Assembly (NCBI GenBank): GCA_948474755.1
Contig: CAOLHI010001135.1
Coordinates: forward strand, 310,001-374,000
DNA length: 64,000 bases
DNA from: Ctenosaura bakeri
Taxonomy: Eukaryota; Chordata; Lepidosauria; Squamata; Iguanidae
Direction: 5' to 3'
Positions 34,860-48,242 of this stretch are shown here, one piece after another. How positions within the stretch are numbered: position 1 is the stretch's first letter; each line of letters begins with the position of its first letter. A program made the translations under genes and the position numbers. Below the pieces are notes generated by a model. That model saw only the letters and a program-made list of their open reading frames with translations. It searched no databases and was not told the origin of the DNA.

Positions 34860-35808
34860 GTAAGCAAAGAATACACTTATCAACATGAAATTCTGTGCTC
34901 TGCTGAGACCCTTTTAATTTATATAGTGCTAGGCAAAGGAGAGCAGACCAGAAGGCAATGAGAGCATACTGGCACAAAGAGAGAGGGCCCTGTATTATTC
35001 TAAAGGGGAAACAGAAATAGAGTTGCTGGGTGGCTTCACACAACCACTCTCCTTCTATTGCCATTCTACAGCCCATATCCATGTTGCCTCTTCTGCACTC
35101 GCTGTTCATCATTCCATTTTGCAGTTCTTAGAATCTCACTGGCATTCTCATCCTGCCCTGATTCATATTGTGCAAGAAGTATTGTAAATGGACAGATTTA
35201 TGAGGCAACAGGAACTGATCCCTTTGTCAGTCCTGGGAGATTATTGATGTTTATCTTTGTAGGAAAATGTGAACGGAACACATTTGTTTTCCATTCCATC
35301 CATAGCAATGGCAATCTCTTACTTCCTTCTTCCTCATCCTGCTACACACAATTCCTTCCTGCTTTATCTCACTTTATGAGAGCTATCAAACTGTTAAATA
35401 GCTTCTTCTTCTTTCTTTCCATACAAATATAGGGTCAACCTCTCACATAGGAAAACTGTATGTGATGCCTGCATACATTGCAAGGAATCATCATACACAA
35501 TCATGAGAAGAAGGGATCTCAACATATACGTGTTACATTTATTATTTATGTTTTCTTTTTTTCCCCATCTAACCAGCTTAAAGTTCAAACTGCAGAGATT
35601 TTTGTTTCAGTTCATATTTACGTTAACATTTTATTTGGTTTTCCAGCACAAATAATTGTCCTTTCACAATGTTAGGTCATAGGCATCCCTGCCATGGTAA
35701 TGGGTAGAAAAGAGAATGGAATAAGAAAATAAGGAAGCAGTAGCCTGTACGTGTATTCAGATGTGTATTTTTTGCAAACTGGCTAGAATGTGTTTAAAAG
35801 TGAAAGGC
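34860..35808. other. Noncoding DNA, nothing recognised
   Basis: The overlapping open frames here (92 and 124 codons) show no recognisable domain. Confidence 0.35.
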
Positions 35809-35813
35809 TGCTA

Positions 35814-36270
35814 TGTATTCCATATGAAAGCACTTGCTAATTGCTGCTACTATGTATCTAAGAGATCACTTGCTGTTACTTGATATCTGATGTAAAGGCT
35901 GAAAAGTGAAAGCAAGAAATACTTGATGCAAGGATGTTATGTGAATGGGATGGTACGGAGATAACTGGGAGAGACACATAGATGGGTCAAATACTGTTCA
36001 AGGACAAGTCAACTGGCACCTACTAAGGAAAGTATGAGGGGGAATGGACCATGCTGCACTAACCAAGATCTTTGTGCACTTAACTTTGAAATCTTTGTGC
36101 ACTTAAATTTGAATTGATAACCAATTAAAGATGTACAGTGCCTGTGCTAATCAGTTTTGGCAACTTCTGTAGAATTGTGCTACTGTTGCTTATGCTAGTC
36201 CCAAGAATAAACTACTGCTGCTCAAGAGACAAAGTACATTCTTGTGTCTTGAGTTACCCAATACATGACA
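35814..36270 (+). mobile_element. Candidate solo LTR of an endogenous retrovirus or LTR retrotransposon
   Basis: A 457-bp segment starts TGTATT and ends TGACA. A polyadenylation signal AATAAA lies at about 36207, 60 bp from the right end, as expected for an R-U5 boundary. Flanks TGCTA (35809-35813) and CGCTA (36271-36275) differ at one base, a possible 5-bp target duplication. A direct repeat 'atctttgtgcacttaa' occurs at 36068 and 36091. No coding region of a provirus is next to it. The boundary is tentative: an alternative right end 'aataca' would make a perfect 6-bp inverted repeat with the start. Confidence 0.45.
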
Positions 36271-36369
36271 CGCTATCCACCTTTCATCAAATCTCAACAT
36301 AATATTTTAGACCTCTGTGTTCTAACATAATGCAGTTTGTCAACTACACTTTAGTTTTTGTGGAAACAG

Positions 36370-36458
36370 AGGAGAGGAGAGGAGAAGAAAGGAGAGGAGA
36401 GGAGAGGAAAGGAAAGGAAAGGAAAGGAAAGGAAAGGAAAGGAAAGGAAAGGAAAGGG
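36370..36458. repeat. GGAGA/GGAAA pentanucleotide satellite
   Basis: GGAGA units switch to at least ten consecutive GGAAA units, all purines on the plus strand. The 73-codon frame across it is the repeat in translation. Confidence 0.95.
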
Positions 36459-39400
36459 AAAAATAGGAGACAAAGAGCAAAGTAAGGAAATAGAAGCAGG
36501 AGAGAAAGAAGGAAAGAAAGTAGAAAGTATTAATTTAGTAATTTATTTAATTCTCCATACAATACTTGTACCATCATAAATTATTTTCATTTTTGAGTAA
36601 TTCAGCACATTTGTAATCATGGCTAATATCCAATAGCAGGTTTGCAAAACTACATGCATGCAATAACACAGTAGCTGGGCTATACCACCCTTCTGCTGAT
36701 GTTTGGCCACTGAATGTGTATTTGCCAATGAGTCTGCTTAGTGTCTCACTGTACAATTGGACTAACAATGTAGGTCCTTCTGCAATCCCAGTGAATAAAG
36801 AGTTACACTGGAAGTATTGACAAATAATTGCATACCATCCAAGAATGTGCAAATGTATTGCTTGAATCCCACTGGAAACTCCCAACTAGTGTTAGACCCA
36901 TTCAATCAATTGTTGAATCAACCCCAGTTGTGACTATCAATGGGATTTAGACCCACATGAAATGGTAACATAGCCAATGGGATTCCATACAAATAGTCAG
37001 GATGGAAAGAATGCAAGTTCTTTTTTTCCCCATGAAAAATAAATCAAATGAGGAGGAAAATAAAACTTTCCAGTCCTTGTAATGGATTTGTTGTTGGATG
37101 TTTTAATGTGGTTGCTACTTGTCCTGGAATTTCTTTTTTTAATGATTGGAGAAACATAAATATAATAATGCATAGCTAACTAAATGAATACATGTTCAGT
37201 GAAAGACAGATTCTTTCCCTGATTACCATACTTAGCACATATAATCTAAATACCACCCTTAGCACATGTAATCAATACTTGTAGCAGTGGAAGAGACAAG
37301 TATATGAAAAGATTGTCTCTTACAAGTCAACAAAAGCCTCTTAATACAAAGAAGTCTGTTAGTTTTTGAAAGAGACCTTTATAACTTTCTAAAAATCCTT
37401 TTGTTTTAACAGGTAAAAGAACACAGCAGTATTAGGTACAGAAAATTAAACATTAGAAACATATCAATTTATTTTTTATCTTACGTTTATTACATGAGAC
37501 ATTGGACCACAGCAGGTTAAAATCAGATACGAAGATTCACATAATAACAATTAATTATTAAAATGAGCAAAATTATTTATAAAACACACAATACTACTAT
37601 TACTAGTAGTGGGGTTATCTTATAAAACACATAATATTATTAACAGGAGGAGGGAATAATTCTTTAGATTTCTTAGGAATATTTTTCATATTTTCAGATC
37701 TCCCTGGCAATTTACAGAAATGGAATCTGCTGACTTTTTCTTGCATTTTGCAACTTTTATTTAAAAAAGATTATAACCCACCAACTGACACATTGTTTGG
37801 TTTCTTAAAGGGGAAAAAAAACTTAATTTGAACTTAGCAGCCCAGATCATCATTTTTTAAAAAAGAGATCTAAATAGCATCCTCTGATGTTAGCGGACTG
37901 CTGTAATATGCTAGGTACTCAACAACTGGTTTCCCATAGACACTTAGTCTTTCTTGGACAGGACTGGTATGAAATCTGCCAGACTGCATCATAGAGTCGA
38001 TTTGTTCAAAGTACAGGTCTGTGAAAGCCTTTCAATTTTCCATTGTCATGGGGAACAGAAGATACCCTTCACATTAGTGCTGTTCTTTGGTGCCTGCCAG
38101 CCACCTTGATGTTCTGGAGAACATGAGGATAGCTATGTCAGATTGAGTGTCAACATCCATAACTCTTTGTTTGAAATTATATCTTATAGTATTTCCCCAT
38201 GGGCTTAAAGCATGTAAGGGAAAAACAAATTTGGGTAGTTGCCTTGAAAATTTTTGTATCCAAGATTTTTTTTTCATTCTACTAGTCATCTGTTCCTCAA
38301 GTCTTTCACCAGCTGGTTTATTCTCTCCCAGTAATTTACCATACTGAAATAAGTTTGATCAGCAATCATTTTCTTACCCATCTCTGCTCTGAGTAAAGTG
38401 GATTTTACTGTATCATGCAGAAGAAATGGTTTTGAACTCTTTCAGTTTTGACTAAATCATATCATATCACATCATATCATGGCATGTTGATAGAATAAAT
38501 GAATTTAAATCTGTCAAGTTAATTATGAAGAACTGAAACTAAATTAATGATAGTAAACATGATAGGGCAAGGCCTTATTTTATTTTGTGTTAAATTTGCA
38601 AAATTTGTGGCAGATGTCAACGTCAAAGTCAAATTTCTTACACATTCCCATTTTGATTTAGAAAAGTTTCCTTTCCAATAAGACTACTCAGTGCCAGTTT
38701 AGACTCTGTCATTGCTGAGAAAATTAAACAACACCCAGACTTGACCAGGCCTTACAGAGAGTGAAATCCCCATAGAGGTTAAAGCTTTCACTATGAGTAT
38801 TTCTATACTGCACAGCAATAGCCATTTACTTATCAGGGTTTCATCCAAAGAATCATAGGGTTTGAAATCTGTTCTAGTAATCAGAATTATCTAGTAGGCA
38901 GCTCTAATGCTCTATCTGAACTACTGCACTATAACTTTTGTCAGAGTAGTCTAAGTATATCACTAAATTATCAGTCCAATTCCATAGAAGGGAGAATTGC
39001 ACAGTTGAAATGGTATCACACTTCTATAACTATATAACGTAAATACAGTTTTGCAGCCCAGTAAACCAACTGTCCAGCTCCATAACAAAACATTCTTATT
39101 CCTCACAACATAGACTTCCAGATTCTGCTCTTTACGGCTCTCCCTGTCCCTTGCCTACCTCTACTAAACCTTTTACTAAACCATCTCTAACATCCCATCT
39201 TCACCAATTTCCAGAATGCTGTGTAGTTCACCTTCAGGGAGATCGAGATACAGAATTATCCCACCAGAGTGACTACCCTGCACAATTCCATATTGATGCC
39301 TAACATCAAGTGATCTGATTATTCTTTTCCTGTGGCTTGATTTTGTGGTGTTATTTGGTGGAAAGTTATAACCTATCAAAGTCAAATTTAGCTGTCAACC

Positions 39401-41059
39401 ATAATGGGGGACTGAAGAATTGGATGCTATGAAATGAGTATTCAAACGACTTAACTCTTTGTCACTGATGGGTTGAAAAGTATTCTCAATGGTTTTACAC
39501 CCATACCAGTGAAATTTCATTTTAAAACTGTATCCTATATGCATAATCAGGGATTAAAAGAGGAGATCTCTCATCTGTCTTCCAAAACACAGCATGCACT
39601 CAGAAGGTCACTTGTCTCAGAATGACAGGAGGTAGTGCTTCCAGGCGGGGACAGGTATGGGGTGATATACATTTAAAATCTTTTAGCATTTATACTTCCT
39701 GACCTGTTGACCTGTTGCCATGCATAGACTATTCCTGCCTGGGGCAGCAGTAATCTGCCCTGGGGGTTAGGTCTGGCTCTACTGTTTGATGTCACATGTG
39801 CTCCTTCAACAGTATTATTTTGCATCCATTTCAGGAGGAATAGTTAAAGAATTCAAATTTTCTTCTCTATGAGGCTGAGTGACAGGTATTTAATAATTTA
39901 TTTTTCCTCCGGAATTACAGAATAGAAACCATTAAAACAGAAATGAGAAGGACAAGCACAATCTGAATATGGGACCAGTATCATTTAGTGTAAACTATTA
40001 AAATCAGAAATGTTTTGTAATCAATCGCTTAAGAAAAACTAATAAGGGAAAGAAAACATCCTTGTCAGCTGTAACCAAAAAGGGCTAAAGCAATACCAAT
40101 TTTAGATTTTATGATATCAAGACCATTTACAAGTATTAATATGTAACAATATATTTTTTTAAAGAGTGACATATGGATCCTTTTGGCTACGACACCTGTG
40201 CTTATGTTCTTAATATGTAGTTGGAATAGATGTGTTTAAGTCATATGGTACAGAAATATAAATGGTGAAATAGTTAATACACTGGTTGAATGAGATGCAG
40301 TTTCAAGCAACAGACAAGTACTTTGCTTTAAAACAGAAAGGCACAGAATGAGGACATGAGAACCCAAATTTACCCACTGATGTATATATATCCATACACG
40401 GGCACATTTTTCTCAATATATTTCAAAGAAATGGGAACTATAGCCTCCTGGCAATTGCTAATGTATTGTTTGTCTTCTAAGTTGAAATTATCCACTAGGG
40501 TGCTGCATTGAAGTTGTCTATGCTATTCTGACACGGCAACCAGATGCTCCAATTTTGCTTGACTGACTCTAAGCTGAGCCAGAATGCCTTAAAGCAACAC
40601 TGAAAGGCACTGGGTTCCATGAACAATTAAAGCACTCTGGTGTCAAAAGAAGTGTTTCAAACACCTACTATTGGTACTGAAATGACTCAGGTGGCCTTTC
40701 CCTGACACTCTGAAGGTTAAGATTTAATGCAAGAGACAGGTAGCTTGCCTCATACAAGAACTGCCTCTATTTCATAACTTTGAAATACAATACAGAAATG
40801 ACATTAGCATGCAACATAAACCAAACCAAAAGGTTATATTTCTCTTGTGCAGATGCCTAGACATAGATATTGATCTTTAAATTTATCTGTCTATATAAAT
40901 ATTAACAATGATGAAATAAGAAATATGGACAGTGAAGTAACTGTGTCGGTAGTGGGCTCTGCATTAAATATCCTTCACTGATTACAGTCTGAATATATTT
41001 ATAATTAACAGTAAGAATCTCTTAAAATGAATGAGAGAAAGAACAGTATTAACATAGAC
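36459..41059. other. Long AT-rich stretch without a recognised element
   Basis: 4.6 kb. Minor features are an ATCAT-type repeat at 38455-38481, a 33-bp spaced duplication of 'cttagcacat' at about 37228 and 37258, and palindromic 'actactattactagtagtg' at 37591. A piece near 36895-36960 ('agacccattcaatcaattgt') resembles 47885-47940 and may be the same unnamed repeat. No exon or RNA gene was recognised. Confidence 0.35.
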
Positions 41060-41273
41060 GTCCTTATCACACTACACCCTATTATTCCACTTTAACTGCC
41101 CTGGCTGCACCCTGTGGAATTCTAGGATTTGTAGTTTGCTGAGGCACTGGAGCTCTCTTGCTAAGAATTCTAAATGCTTCTCCCTAAACTGCAAATCTCA
41201 TTATTCCATGCTATATTGCCATGATAGTTAAAGTGGAATAATAGTGCTGTAACAGTGTAGTGTGACAAGGGCC
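41060..41273. mobile_element. Foldback MITE, subfamily 2
   Basis: Left arm 'gtccttatcacactacaccc', 'tattattccactttaactgc' pairs with right arm 'agttaaagtggaataatagt', 'gctgtaacagtgtagtgtga' and 'caagggcc'. The inner block 'tgtggaattctaggatttgt' and loop 'gagctctcttgctaagaatt' follow the family pattern. Shares the 'actgccctggctgcaccctg' arm with 20028-20240. Confidence 0.8.
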
Positions 41274-42271
41274 AGAGTCATGAATTGGAAACAGACTAAA
41301 TTTTTCCTAATTTACCATAGCTTCCGAACAAATGTGACATGAATTCTTATTTTTAACTGTTACTTCTTGTGCTTTTCTGTCTGTTTATAGTTTTTGTTTC
41401 ATCTTCCTTTGCTCTGTTTAAATGATTTGCTTGTTATTATTTCATCCTCATGATACTTTGAAGTCATACATAAGCCATCTCAAAGACCAGATGGTGGAAA
41501 GGTAAGGGAGAAATATATTCAACCAACCAACCAACCATCACTACCCACTGGTCTAGGCTTCTTTCAAAATAGTCAGTACCCAGTCATCTCTCCAAATTAA
41601 AGCATTACTTCTGTCATGTATGCCTGCTAATCTGTCTATCTGCAAGAACCATCATCTGCCTGATTACTTACCCTTTTTAAAGGAACAATGACAGCTTGCA
41701 GGGCAGGAATGGTAGCACCAACTGAAACAAGTGGGGGAGAAGGATTGCTGCAGCTGCAAGAGGAGGCATAACACAACAGAAGGTACAAGAAAGGCAGAAG
41801 TAAGTGCCACAAGAGCTGCAAGGAGGTAAGGGAGGGTGGAAGATACATATGGCAAAGCCCAAGAAGCCAGGAAAGAGGCATGACAAAAATACATGGTGAA
41901 GTATGAAAGGGGGGGTGCAGCTGTAAACCAAGGGAGGGAGGCATTGTGAAGGCATGAGGTAAGGCAATAGAGAGGAAATGAGGGAAGAGAGGGTGAGAGG
42001 TGAGGTGGGAGGGTTCAAAGAGCAAGAAAAGTAGGCATAAGATGAGGCAAAGCATGAAGGTAGGTACTCTGGTTTGTAAATATTTATATATTTATTTCCT
42101 TTGCATTTTCACCTGTGGATCAGGTGAATCAGATATCAGATGTCAATCAGATAGCAAAAACAAAGAAACAACTGATAAAAAAAAATTCTGCACAATCCAT
42201 AAATTATTTCTGTACCCCAGCTAATCCAGCTACATCAGGAATGTATTTGGCCAATTCTCACATTATTTTTT
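41274..42271. other. Noncoding DNA with purine-rich tract
   Basis: Has (CCAA)n at 41521-41534 and a strongly purine-rich plus strand at about 41690-42060. The minus-strand frames across this tract (up to 139 codons, Leu/Pro/Ser-rich) reflect that base bias and show no domain. Confidence 0.4.
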
Positions 42272-42430
42272 TCTTGTTATGAATCCCCACAACAACTATG
42301 CAAAATAGATATTCTGAGAAGTAGTGATGGATCAAGATTGCTTGGTGAATTCCATATCTGAGCAAGGATTTGAACTTGGAACTCTCTTTTTCAAATCAAA
42401 GTATGTAAATGTTATTCTACACTAGCTCTC
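42272..42430 (-). repeat. MIR/CORE-SINE family SINE
   Basis: Plus-strand reading 'gaatccccacaacaactatg', 'tctgagcaaggatttgaact', 'tggaactctc' and 'tattctacactagctctc' is the reverse complement of a CORE-SINE. The tail ('cctcacaacaac') is at the left, the B-box region ('gatttgaactt') in the middle, and the tRNA-like start at the right. The core is diverged, consistent with an old amniote-wide insertion. Confidence 0.65.
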
Positions 42431-44354
42431 TCAGAAATATAGTTGCTATAAAAATAGTACCAAGCCTGAAAAATAGGTAAGAAGAATAAAATATTAATGT
42501 GCTCAATCTTCACAATAAGAATACAGATAAATAATGTGTATAGTTATAATAATTTGCATAATATGCAAATCAGATACTTAGAATTGGGGAGTTGGAATAT
42601 GGTAACTCTTAACTATCCCATCTCCAAGAAAGTTTGGGTGTTTGAAAATGAACAAAACAGGTAGGTGTCCTCTAGGCCTATTTTGAACAAGTGACTATAC
42701 TACAGAGATCTTTGAATACACTGGTGTTCAAACTGAGCTAAAGTAGAAAAAAGCCTTAAGATTCAGTAAATAAAATAGATTAATAAATTTTTAAAGATAG
42801 TAGTGTGTATCAAATGAGAACACCATTTTCAAGATGTGAGAGACATACGCATATACTGCTTGGAACAGCTCTCCATCAGTTGGGTTTTATAGCCTAGGTA
42901 GCATTTTAAAAACACATTCCTCAGTCAGCTTGAACTATTATTCTAAGTACTATGAAATCCCTTTATTATGGCACTTACTAGGTATTAGGTAGCTGTTTCA
43001 TTCTGCTATAGATTCATCTTCTTTCTAATAGCTAGAACCAGGTATTCTCACAGCCGTCTGCCCTTCAGTCTCCTGTGTGTTATATCAGTCATTCAACTCA
43101 GGAGGAATACTGGAAAGAAGAAATGGAATTGCTGCCATGGTATGCTGGTTTGGCCATTTAAAGCCATCCTTGGCTGGGGCTAGGATACATGGACCACTTG
43201 TCTCAATATGTAGCTGGCTTCTGCTAAGAACTTCAACAGATGCCACTCTTTGGGTGCCCTTATCATTAGATAAATAGGGATATGTATTGTTTTCAATTGT
43301 ATAAGAGGACAGGTTTCTGCTTTTACATCCCTTTCATCTTCTTTTCAGCCCCCTCCAGTAATATCCTGTTTTATTGTTTTAAAGACTCTTGCACACCAAT
43401 GATCATGATACAGCCATATTCCTTTTTAAGCTTATTCTCTGCTTTCTTCATATCCTTAATGCTATTATCAGTGTCCACCTGGATCAAGTAAACAATTGAG
43501 GGAAAGCTACCTTTTCTTAGTATATTCTGATGGTCCAACAGGCTGTAAGGTGGATTAATCTTGAAACCTCACATTTCATTGGTTGAGTAAGATATTATTT
43601 GGGGGTATTAGTGTGCGATGTTTAAAGGCTTCTTGACAGTAATGAACAATCCATAATTGCTACGCTAACATGAACAGAATCCAAACGAGGAGAGACCATA
43701 GTTTCATACTTCAGATTTCTACTTACATTTACTAGTTGGAGTCAGAATGGAACCTGGGTGATATTTAAGATTTCCGGCCACAGTTTTAAAAGATCTTTGC
43801 TAGCCACCTTAAATGCTTTTTATTGTGGAAAGGTGTGATTGAATGAAAATAAAAAAGAAACGACATTTGTAATAGGAAAGTAGCTAGAATGCAAGAAATC
43901 AGAGAAATTATGCTGTACAGTTGCCTTGTAGTCTTCAAAACACTGAAAGGCTTCATTAATGGAACAGATACACAAAGTAAAAACCTGGTCAATGTGAGAC
44001 AACAGAAAAAACAAGTAGAAATTGGATCTGAAGTCTATACATCCTAAAGGCATGTGAATGTGAATGTTTCTCAGGCTTGACATTTTATATTTCCTCTTGT
44101 GTATTTCTTCTACATAAGAACATAAAATAAGATTTCCTTTGTAAAAGCTGCAACTACCAGACCAATATAAAGCGGCCTACTTCAGATACTATTTGTGTGT
44201 GGCAAGTTTAGATCAAGAAAGGACTCAAGCTCTATTGCAGGACTGTTCAGTTAATTATAATAAATAAACAAGAAGGGGAAATCACCTCTCTTGTAACTGC
44301 AGTCACACATGGCAAACAAACTCCCTGACTTCATCAGTTTTTTGTAAGTAGGCG
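42431..44354. other. AT-rich noncoding DNA
   Basis: No element, exon or RNA gene was recognised. The two minus-strand frames at 43786-44083 overlap and are hydrophobic, but have no known motif. Confidence 0.35.
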
Positions 44355-44356
44355 TA

Positions 44357-44956
44357 CAGACAACCTTCATCTTTCACAGGTTTAACTTTCAGGGATTTGA
44401 TTATTTGTGAGTTTGTAGATGCTGCTTAACTAGCAATGTAGCTATAGGTGAAGGTGATGATAATACTGTTCTATAATGACAGGGAGAGGCTTCTGGGTCA
44501 GAGCCATTGGGCTCTGCCTTTTCCTCCTCCTCCTCTTTGGCAGGGTGGCTGCGACTTGTTGTCCTTGTCCGGTACCAGCCAAAAGTGGGGGATCATGAAG
44601 CATTGTCCAAAAAGGTACTTGCACAAGTGAAGGTCAATAATTCTGCTCCCAGAAGGGGGGCAATCACAAAGGACTGTCAAAAAGGGACTTCTGCACGTGG
44701 AAATCAAGCCCTGTGAGGATCTAGGACCTTTTCTAGGGGAGTAAAGGTAATAACAGACAGCACTGTTGGAGGCTGCTGCAAAAATTCCCTTCAGTGTTGT
44801 CCTTCATTTTCTTCCTTCTCCTCAAAGGGTGAGAACATAGGGAAATTTTTGCAGCAGCAAAATCTGTAGTAGGCATGTTTAGGGGCCTATAAGATATTCA
44901 TGGTTTTTCCACTTTCACAGGGATCCTGCAACCCCATGAAAATTGGTGGCCCACTG
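44357..44956 (+). mobile_element. Diverged Tigger-like element
   Basis: Flanked by TA on both sides (44355-44356 and 44957-44958). The left end 'cagacaaccttcatctttca' and right end 'aattggtggcccactg' are eroded forms of the ends at 51473-51858. Internal landmarks are shared: 'ggatttgattatttgtgag' near the left end, and 'ggtttttccactttcacagg' near the right, matching the reverse of 'cttgtgaaagtggaaaaacc' in the other copy. No transposase frame. Confidence 0.65.
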
Positions 44957-44958
44957 TA

Positions 44959-46879
44959 TAATAAATCTAAATAAGGCCTTAGTGTGAATTACCAACAAAG
45001 ATCCATAAAAGTGAGGTCCAGAGGCAGCATGCTCCTCACCTCTGCTTAGATATTCCTAGTAAAAGCTATCAAATGACTTGTCTTAACAAGAATGATAAAA
45101 CCATGCAGTTCTAGAAAAGATTTTGGTGCCAAGATCTTCAGTCCCAATTCCATTAGAAATCAGTGAACTTGGCATCATTAAGAACAATCAATTAACACAG
45201 TGAGAGGAAGGGAACAGCAAGACTGCCACTAAAATAGGCCTTTGGAAAAAAAGTTATAAACAGCTTTCTGTTTCAGAGTTACAACAAGTGCAGTACAGCT
45301 AAAATCAGACAGGTTACCTTACATCTCCTGTTGACAGAAAGGCTGCACTAGTACCTTAGCAAATGGAGTTCAGGGACCTAGATTTGATTGCTGTTGCAAA
45401 ACACCCCAAGACTAAACAAAATGCACATCCAGGCTCTGGTGCACCTGTTTCCTTTTGTCTTAATGAGTCTGAAAGTGCTCTGCATGTCCAATGGGAAATA
45501 TTCCCATGCGTTCACACTTCACAGAGTGTTTCCCATCGCAGATGAAAACCGCTGCACACTAGGGCTCTGAGAGTGTATCAAAGCCACTATGGATCTTTCA
45601 TTACACAGTGTAACTTCTGACTAACTCCCATTTTCCTCTTTAAAAAGCCACAGGCAATTATCTCGCACATCTCTCTTAAAGACAAACATTTATGTGCTGA
45701 GGCTGAAGTTTCCTGCACTAATTGTCATCTGCAAACATTAGAATTCCGATAAAATTCACAAAATTAAATTAGCAAGCCATTACTTTCCCCTTCCCTTTCA
45801 TAATGCAGTGCATGAACAACTATGAGTCTGAAAGAGGGGAAGAGGTCAAGGGAGGAGAGTTTGGTTGTGATGTTACTTCCTGCCCTTGTGTGTTCCCATT
45901 TAATTCCACAGTTAGGTCTAAAAATTGTAATAGTCCAATCTGTATAACACCTCATGAATGTTGAGAATTAAAAGGCAAATAGAAAAGAGAACATGCATTG
46001 TCTCCTGAATGTGTATCGTAAAATTCTAACTATAACAAAGAAAGGCAAAGCATAACCAGAAAAGCAGCAGCAGTGATAAAAGTAGACATTTTGTGCCAAC
46101 TAAAAAGAAATCAAAACTCTGTTTGAATGAAAGGTCATGATGTTACTCAAAGCTAACAGATAAGAACAATCCATTTTTTTTCTACAAAAATATATTTTCT
46201 GATAAAATTAGCAAATGAAAATGCTATAGTTTAATATCATTGGTAATTTTCTAATGGGCAGGCTTTTGCTCAGAGTTCCCAGAGTTTTTGTAGGAAATAA
46301 TACATGAGAAAAAATTTGACTGCTGCTAAGCCTAGATAATGAAGCTCAGCTGCCAGATAAAGATAAACTAAGAAGGAGGGAAAGAGGCAGTCTCCTAGGT
46401 AGGTAAATCCTAGATGATCTTCATAGAAAAAAGGAAATATTTTGACTGTATCGTTAAATGAATGAAATCCATACTGATAAATAGCAATGTGACATGTAAG
46501 GCGACTGATTGTTTTAATTGGACATAAGCTGAAAATGAAAACAACAGGGAAACAACAAGCTTTCTGTGCAATTTAGAGTTGGGGTATATGAAACAGGGAT
46601 GTTGCAGAATCTCACCTAAGAAAACTAGATGGAGACAGATTTGATGTTGCTACAGAAAAGTCCTATCTTTTGAATCAAGCAGACATGGATTATATTCATG
46701 ATTTGGCCATCATGAAGAGGCTCTCTTTCCTCAGTGTACAGTCTAATTTACTCTCTCTTAAACTGACTTGAACAAAACTGGAGTTTGCCTAGATGTTCAG
46801 TTAAGGCAGATTATAATTAACACAAATCATAGGTTGCCTGCAAACTACAATTAGAAACTGGGTTTCAAATTCTTGTTTT
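44959..46879. other. Unique-looking noncoding DNA
   Basis: No repeat was recognised. The segment 45580-45790 has low repeat content and balanced composition. Two overlapping frames at 45363-45570 lack a domain. Confidence 0.35.
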
Positions 46880-47665
46880 TTCCCCCCGATACACACACAA
46901 CATAATGTAACATTATAACACTGTCCAACACAACAAAACCATAGATCTACTCATCTGTCCAACACTACAAAATTACATATCTATACATCTACCCCTGGCC
47001 TACTACACTCCCATAACAACAACAAAGAAAAAAGGGTACAATCATAACTACTAATACAAACAAAACAGATGAACTCTAATATTGGTTTCCAATTTCTCCA
47101 ACTTATATTCTATATGATAAGATCAAATCAACTTCTGCTAGATAAATATTTTCTAAATATAAACTCCAAAACTGATTTTACAATATATTAATATTCAAAA
47201 CCTAGAGTTGATCAGTTATTCTTTTTGTGCTTCAAAAAGCATATTAATGGTTTTTCTTAATTATTATTGTTTTTTCCCTCTCAACATAATTGTTAATTTG
47301 TCCATTTCTACTAAGTCTATTAACTTAAAAAACCAGTCTTCTATAATTGGAATCTCGTTGCTCTTCTGCTTCTGCATGTATATTAATCTTGCTGCTGTTG
47401 TCATGTATTGTAGAATTCTGCCAAATTTCTTATCCAATGAAATGTCCACCAGTCCCAACAAATAAAGTTCTAGTTGTTTCTGAATGTTTAACTTCTTCAT
47501 GGTTAGATGGACTTGGCTCCAGAACTTCTTGGCCTTATCAGCAGTCTACCACATATGATGGAAAGTTCCTACTTGTTGTTCCCATTTCCACAACACAGGT
47601 TTCAATTCTTGTTTGGTGTCAAATCATAATTTACACAGTGTACCCATCAGTATAGACTATGTTTT
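46880..47665 (-). mobile_element. L1 LINE, 3' end of ORF2 plus 3' untranslated region
   Basis: The minus-strand frame 47264-47500 reads QKQLELYLLGLVD..., TTAARLIYMQKQKSNEIP and IEDWFFKLIDLVEMDKLT, the C-terminal L1 ORF2 pattern ('fLLGi.d', 'aAR.l.A..wk....P', 'W..k..e..emdkl'). Upstream, after a stop, GTFHHMW.TADKAKKFW matches the L1 'TfyHmwW.C...kkFW' motif. Further upstream a 'YTDG'-like piece sits in another frame. The AT-rich 3' region extends left to about 46880. It is 5'-truncated and dead. Confidence 0.85.
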
Positions 47666-48060
47666 GTTTGGCTTTGTATTTTCAAACCATGAAGTGAGTG
47701 AATTGGAGAGCATGGGTAAGAAAGGCTACATACAAGTGTGAAGAACAATGCCAAGAGTTGTGATGCCTGAACCAAATCATACAATGTCCATTAAGAGGTC
47801 ACTATCAAACAGAACAACTAATGTTCTTTTATATATCTGATTAATATTACATTCTTAATCTAATTGCTAATCCCAAAGGGGGCAGACCCATTGAATCAAG
47901 TGCTGAATGATCAATCAACATTTATCTAATTCTCTTCCTTTTAGCAGGTCTAATCTAGTTGACACTAGCGAGTGGATTTAGGTCTATATCTGCCAAACAA
48001 CAATAATGGATTTAATACCAACAATTCAACCCACAGTTGAATTGAAGTTTGAGTGTTAAA
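47666..48060. other. Noncoding DNA with unnamed repeat-like segment
   Basis: The segment 47880-47990 ('agacccattgaatcaagtgc') resembles 36895-36960, suggesting an unnamed diverged repeat. Nothing else was recognised. Confidence 0.3.
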
Positions 48061-48242
48061 CAAGACTCTGACAGAGCAGGTGGTAATCCCTACTCTGCCA
48101 TGGAAACCCACTTAGGCAAGTGACACTTTTTCAGCCTGAGAGGAGAGCAATGGCAAACCTTCAGTGAATATCTTGACAAGAAAAACCTATCACAGAGCCA
48201 CCATAAATTGTAGTCAACTTGAAGGCATATAGCAACAGCAAT
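48061..48242 (+). repeat. Sauria-type SINE, degraded
   Basis: Body landmarks are 'ctctgccatggaaacccact', 'taggcaagtgacac', 'cagcctgagaggagagcaat', 'ggcaaaccttcagtga', 'tcttgacaagaaaaaccta' and the tail 'ccaccataaattgtagtcaa', 'cttgaaggcatatagcaaca'. The tRNA-like head is poorly preserved. Confidence 0.8.

Noticed and set aside
36370..36458. CRISPR-like array in the GGAAA region
   Set aside because: Simple pentanucleotide satellite with no spacers, in a vertebrate genome.
41636..42055. 139-codon minus-strand hydrophobic Leu/Pro/Ser frame that could look like a membrane protein
   Set aside because: The plus strand here is a purine-rich tract, so all three minus frames become stop-poor and hydrophobic. 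Three overlapping frames show the same bias.
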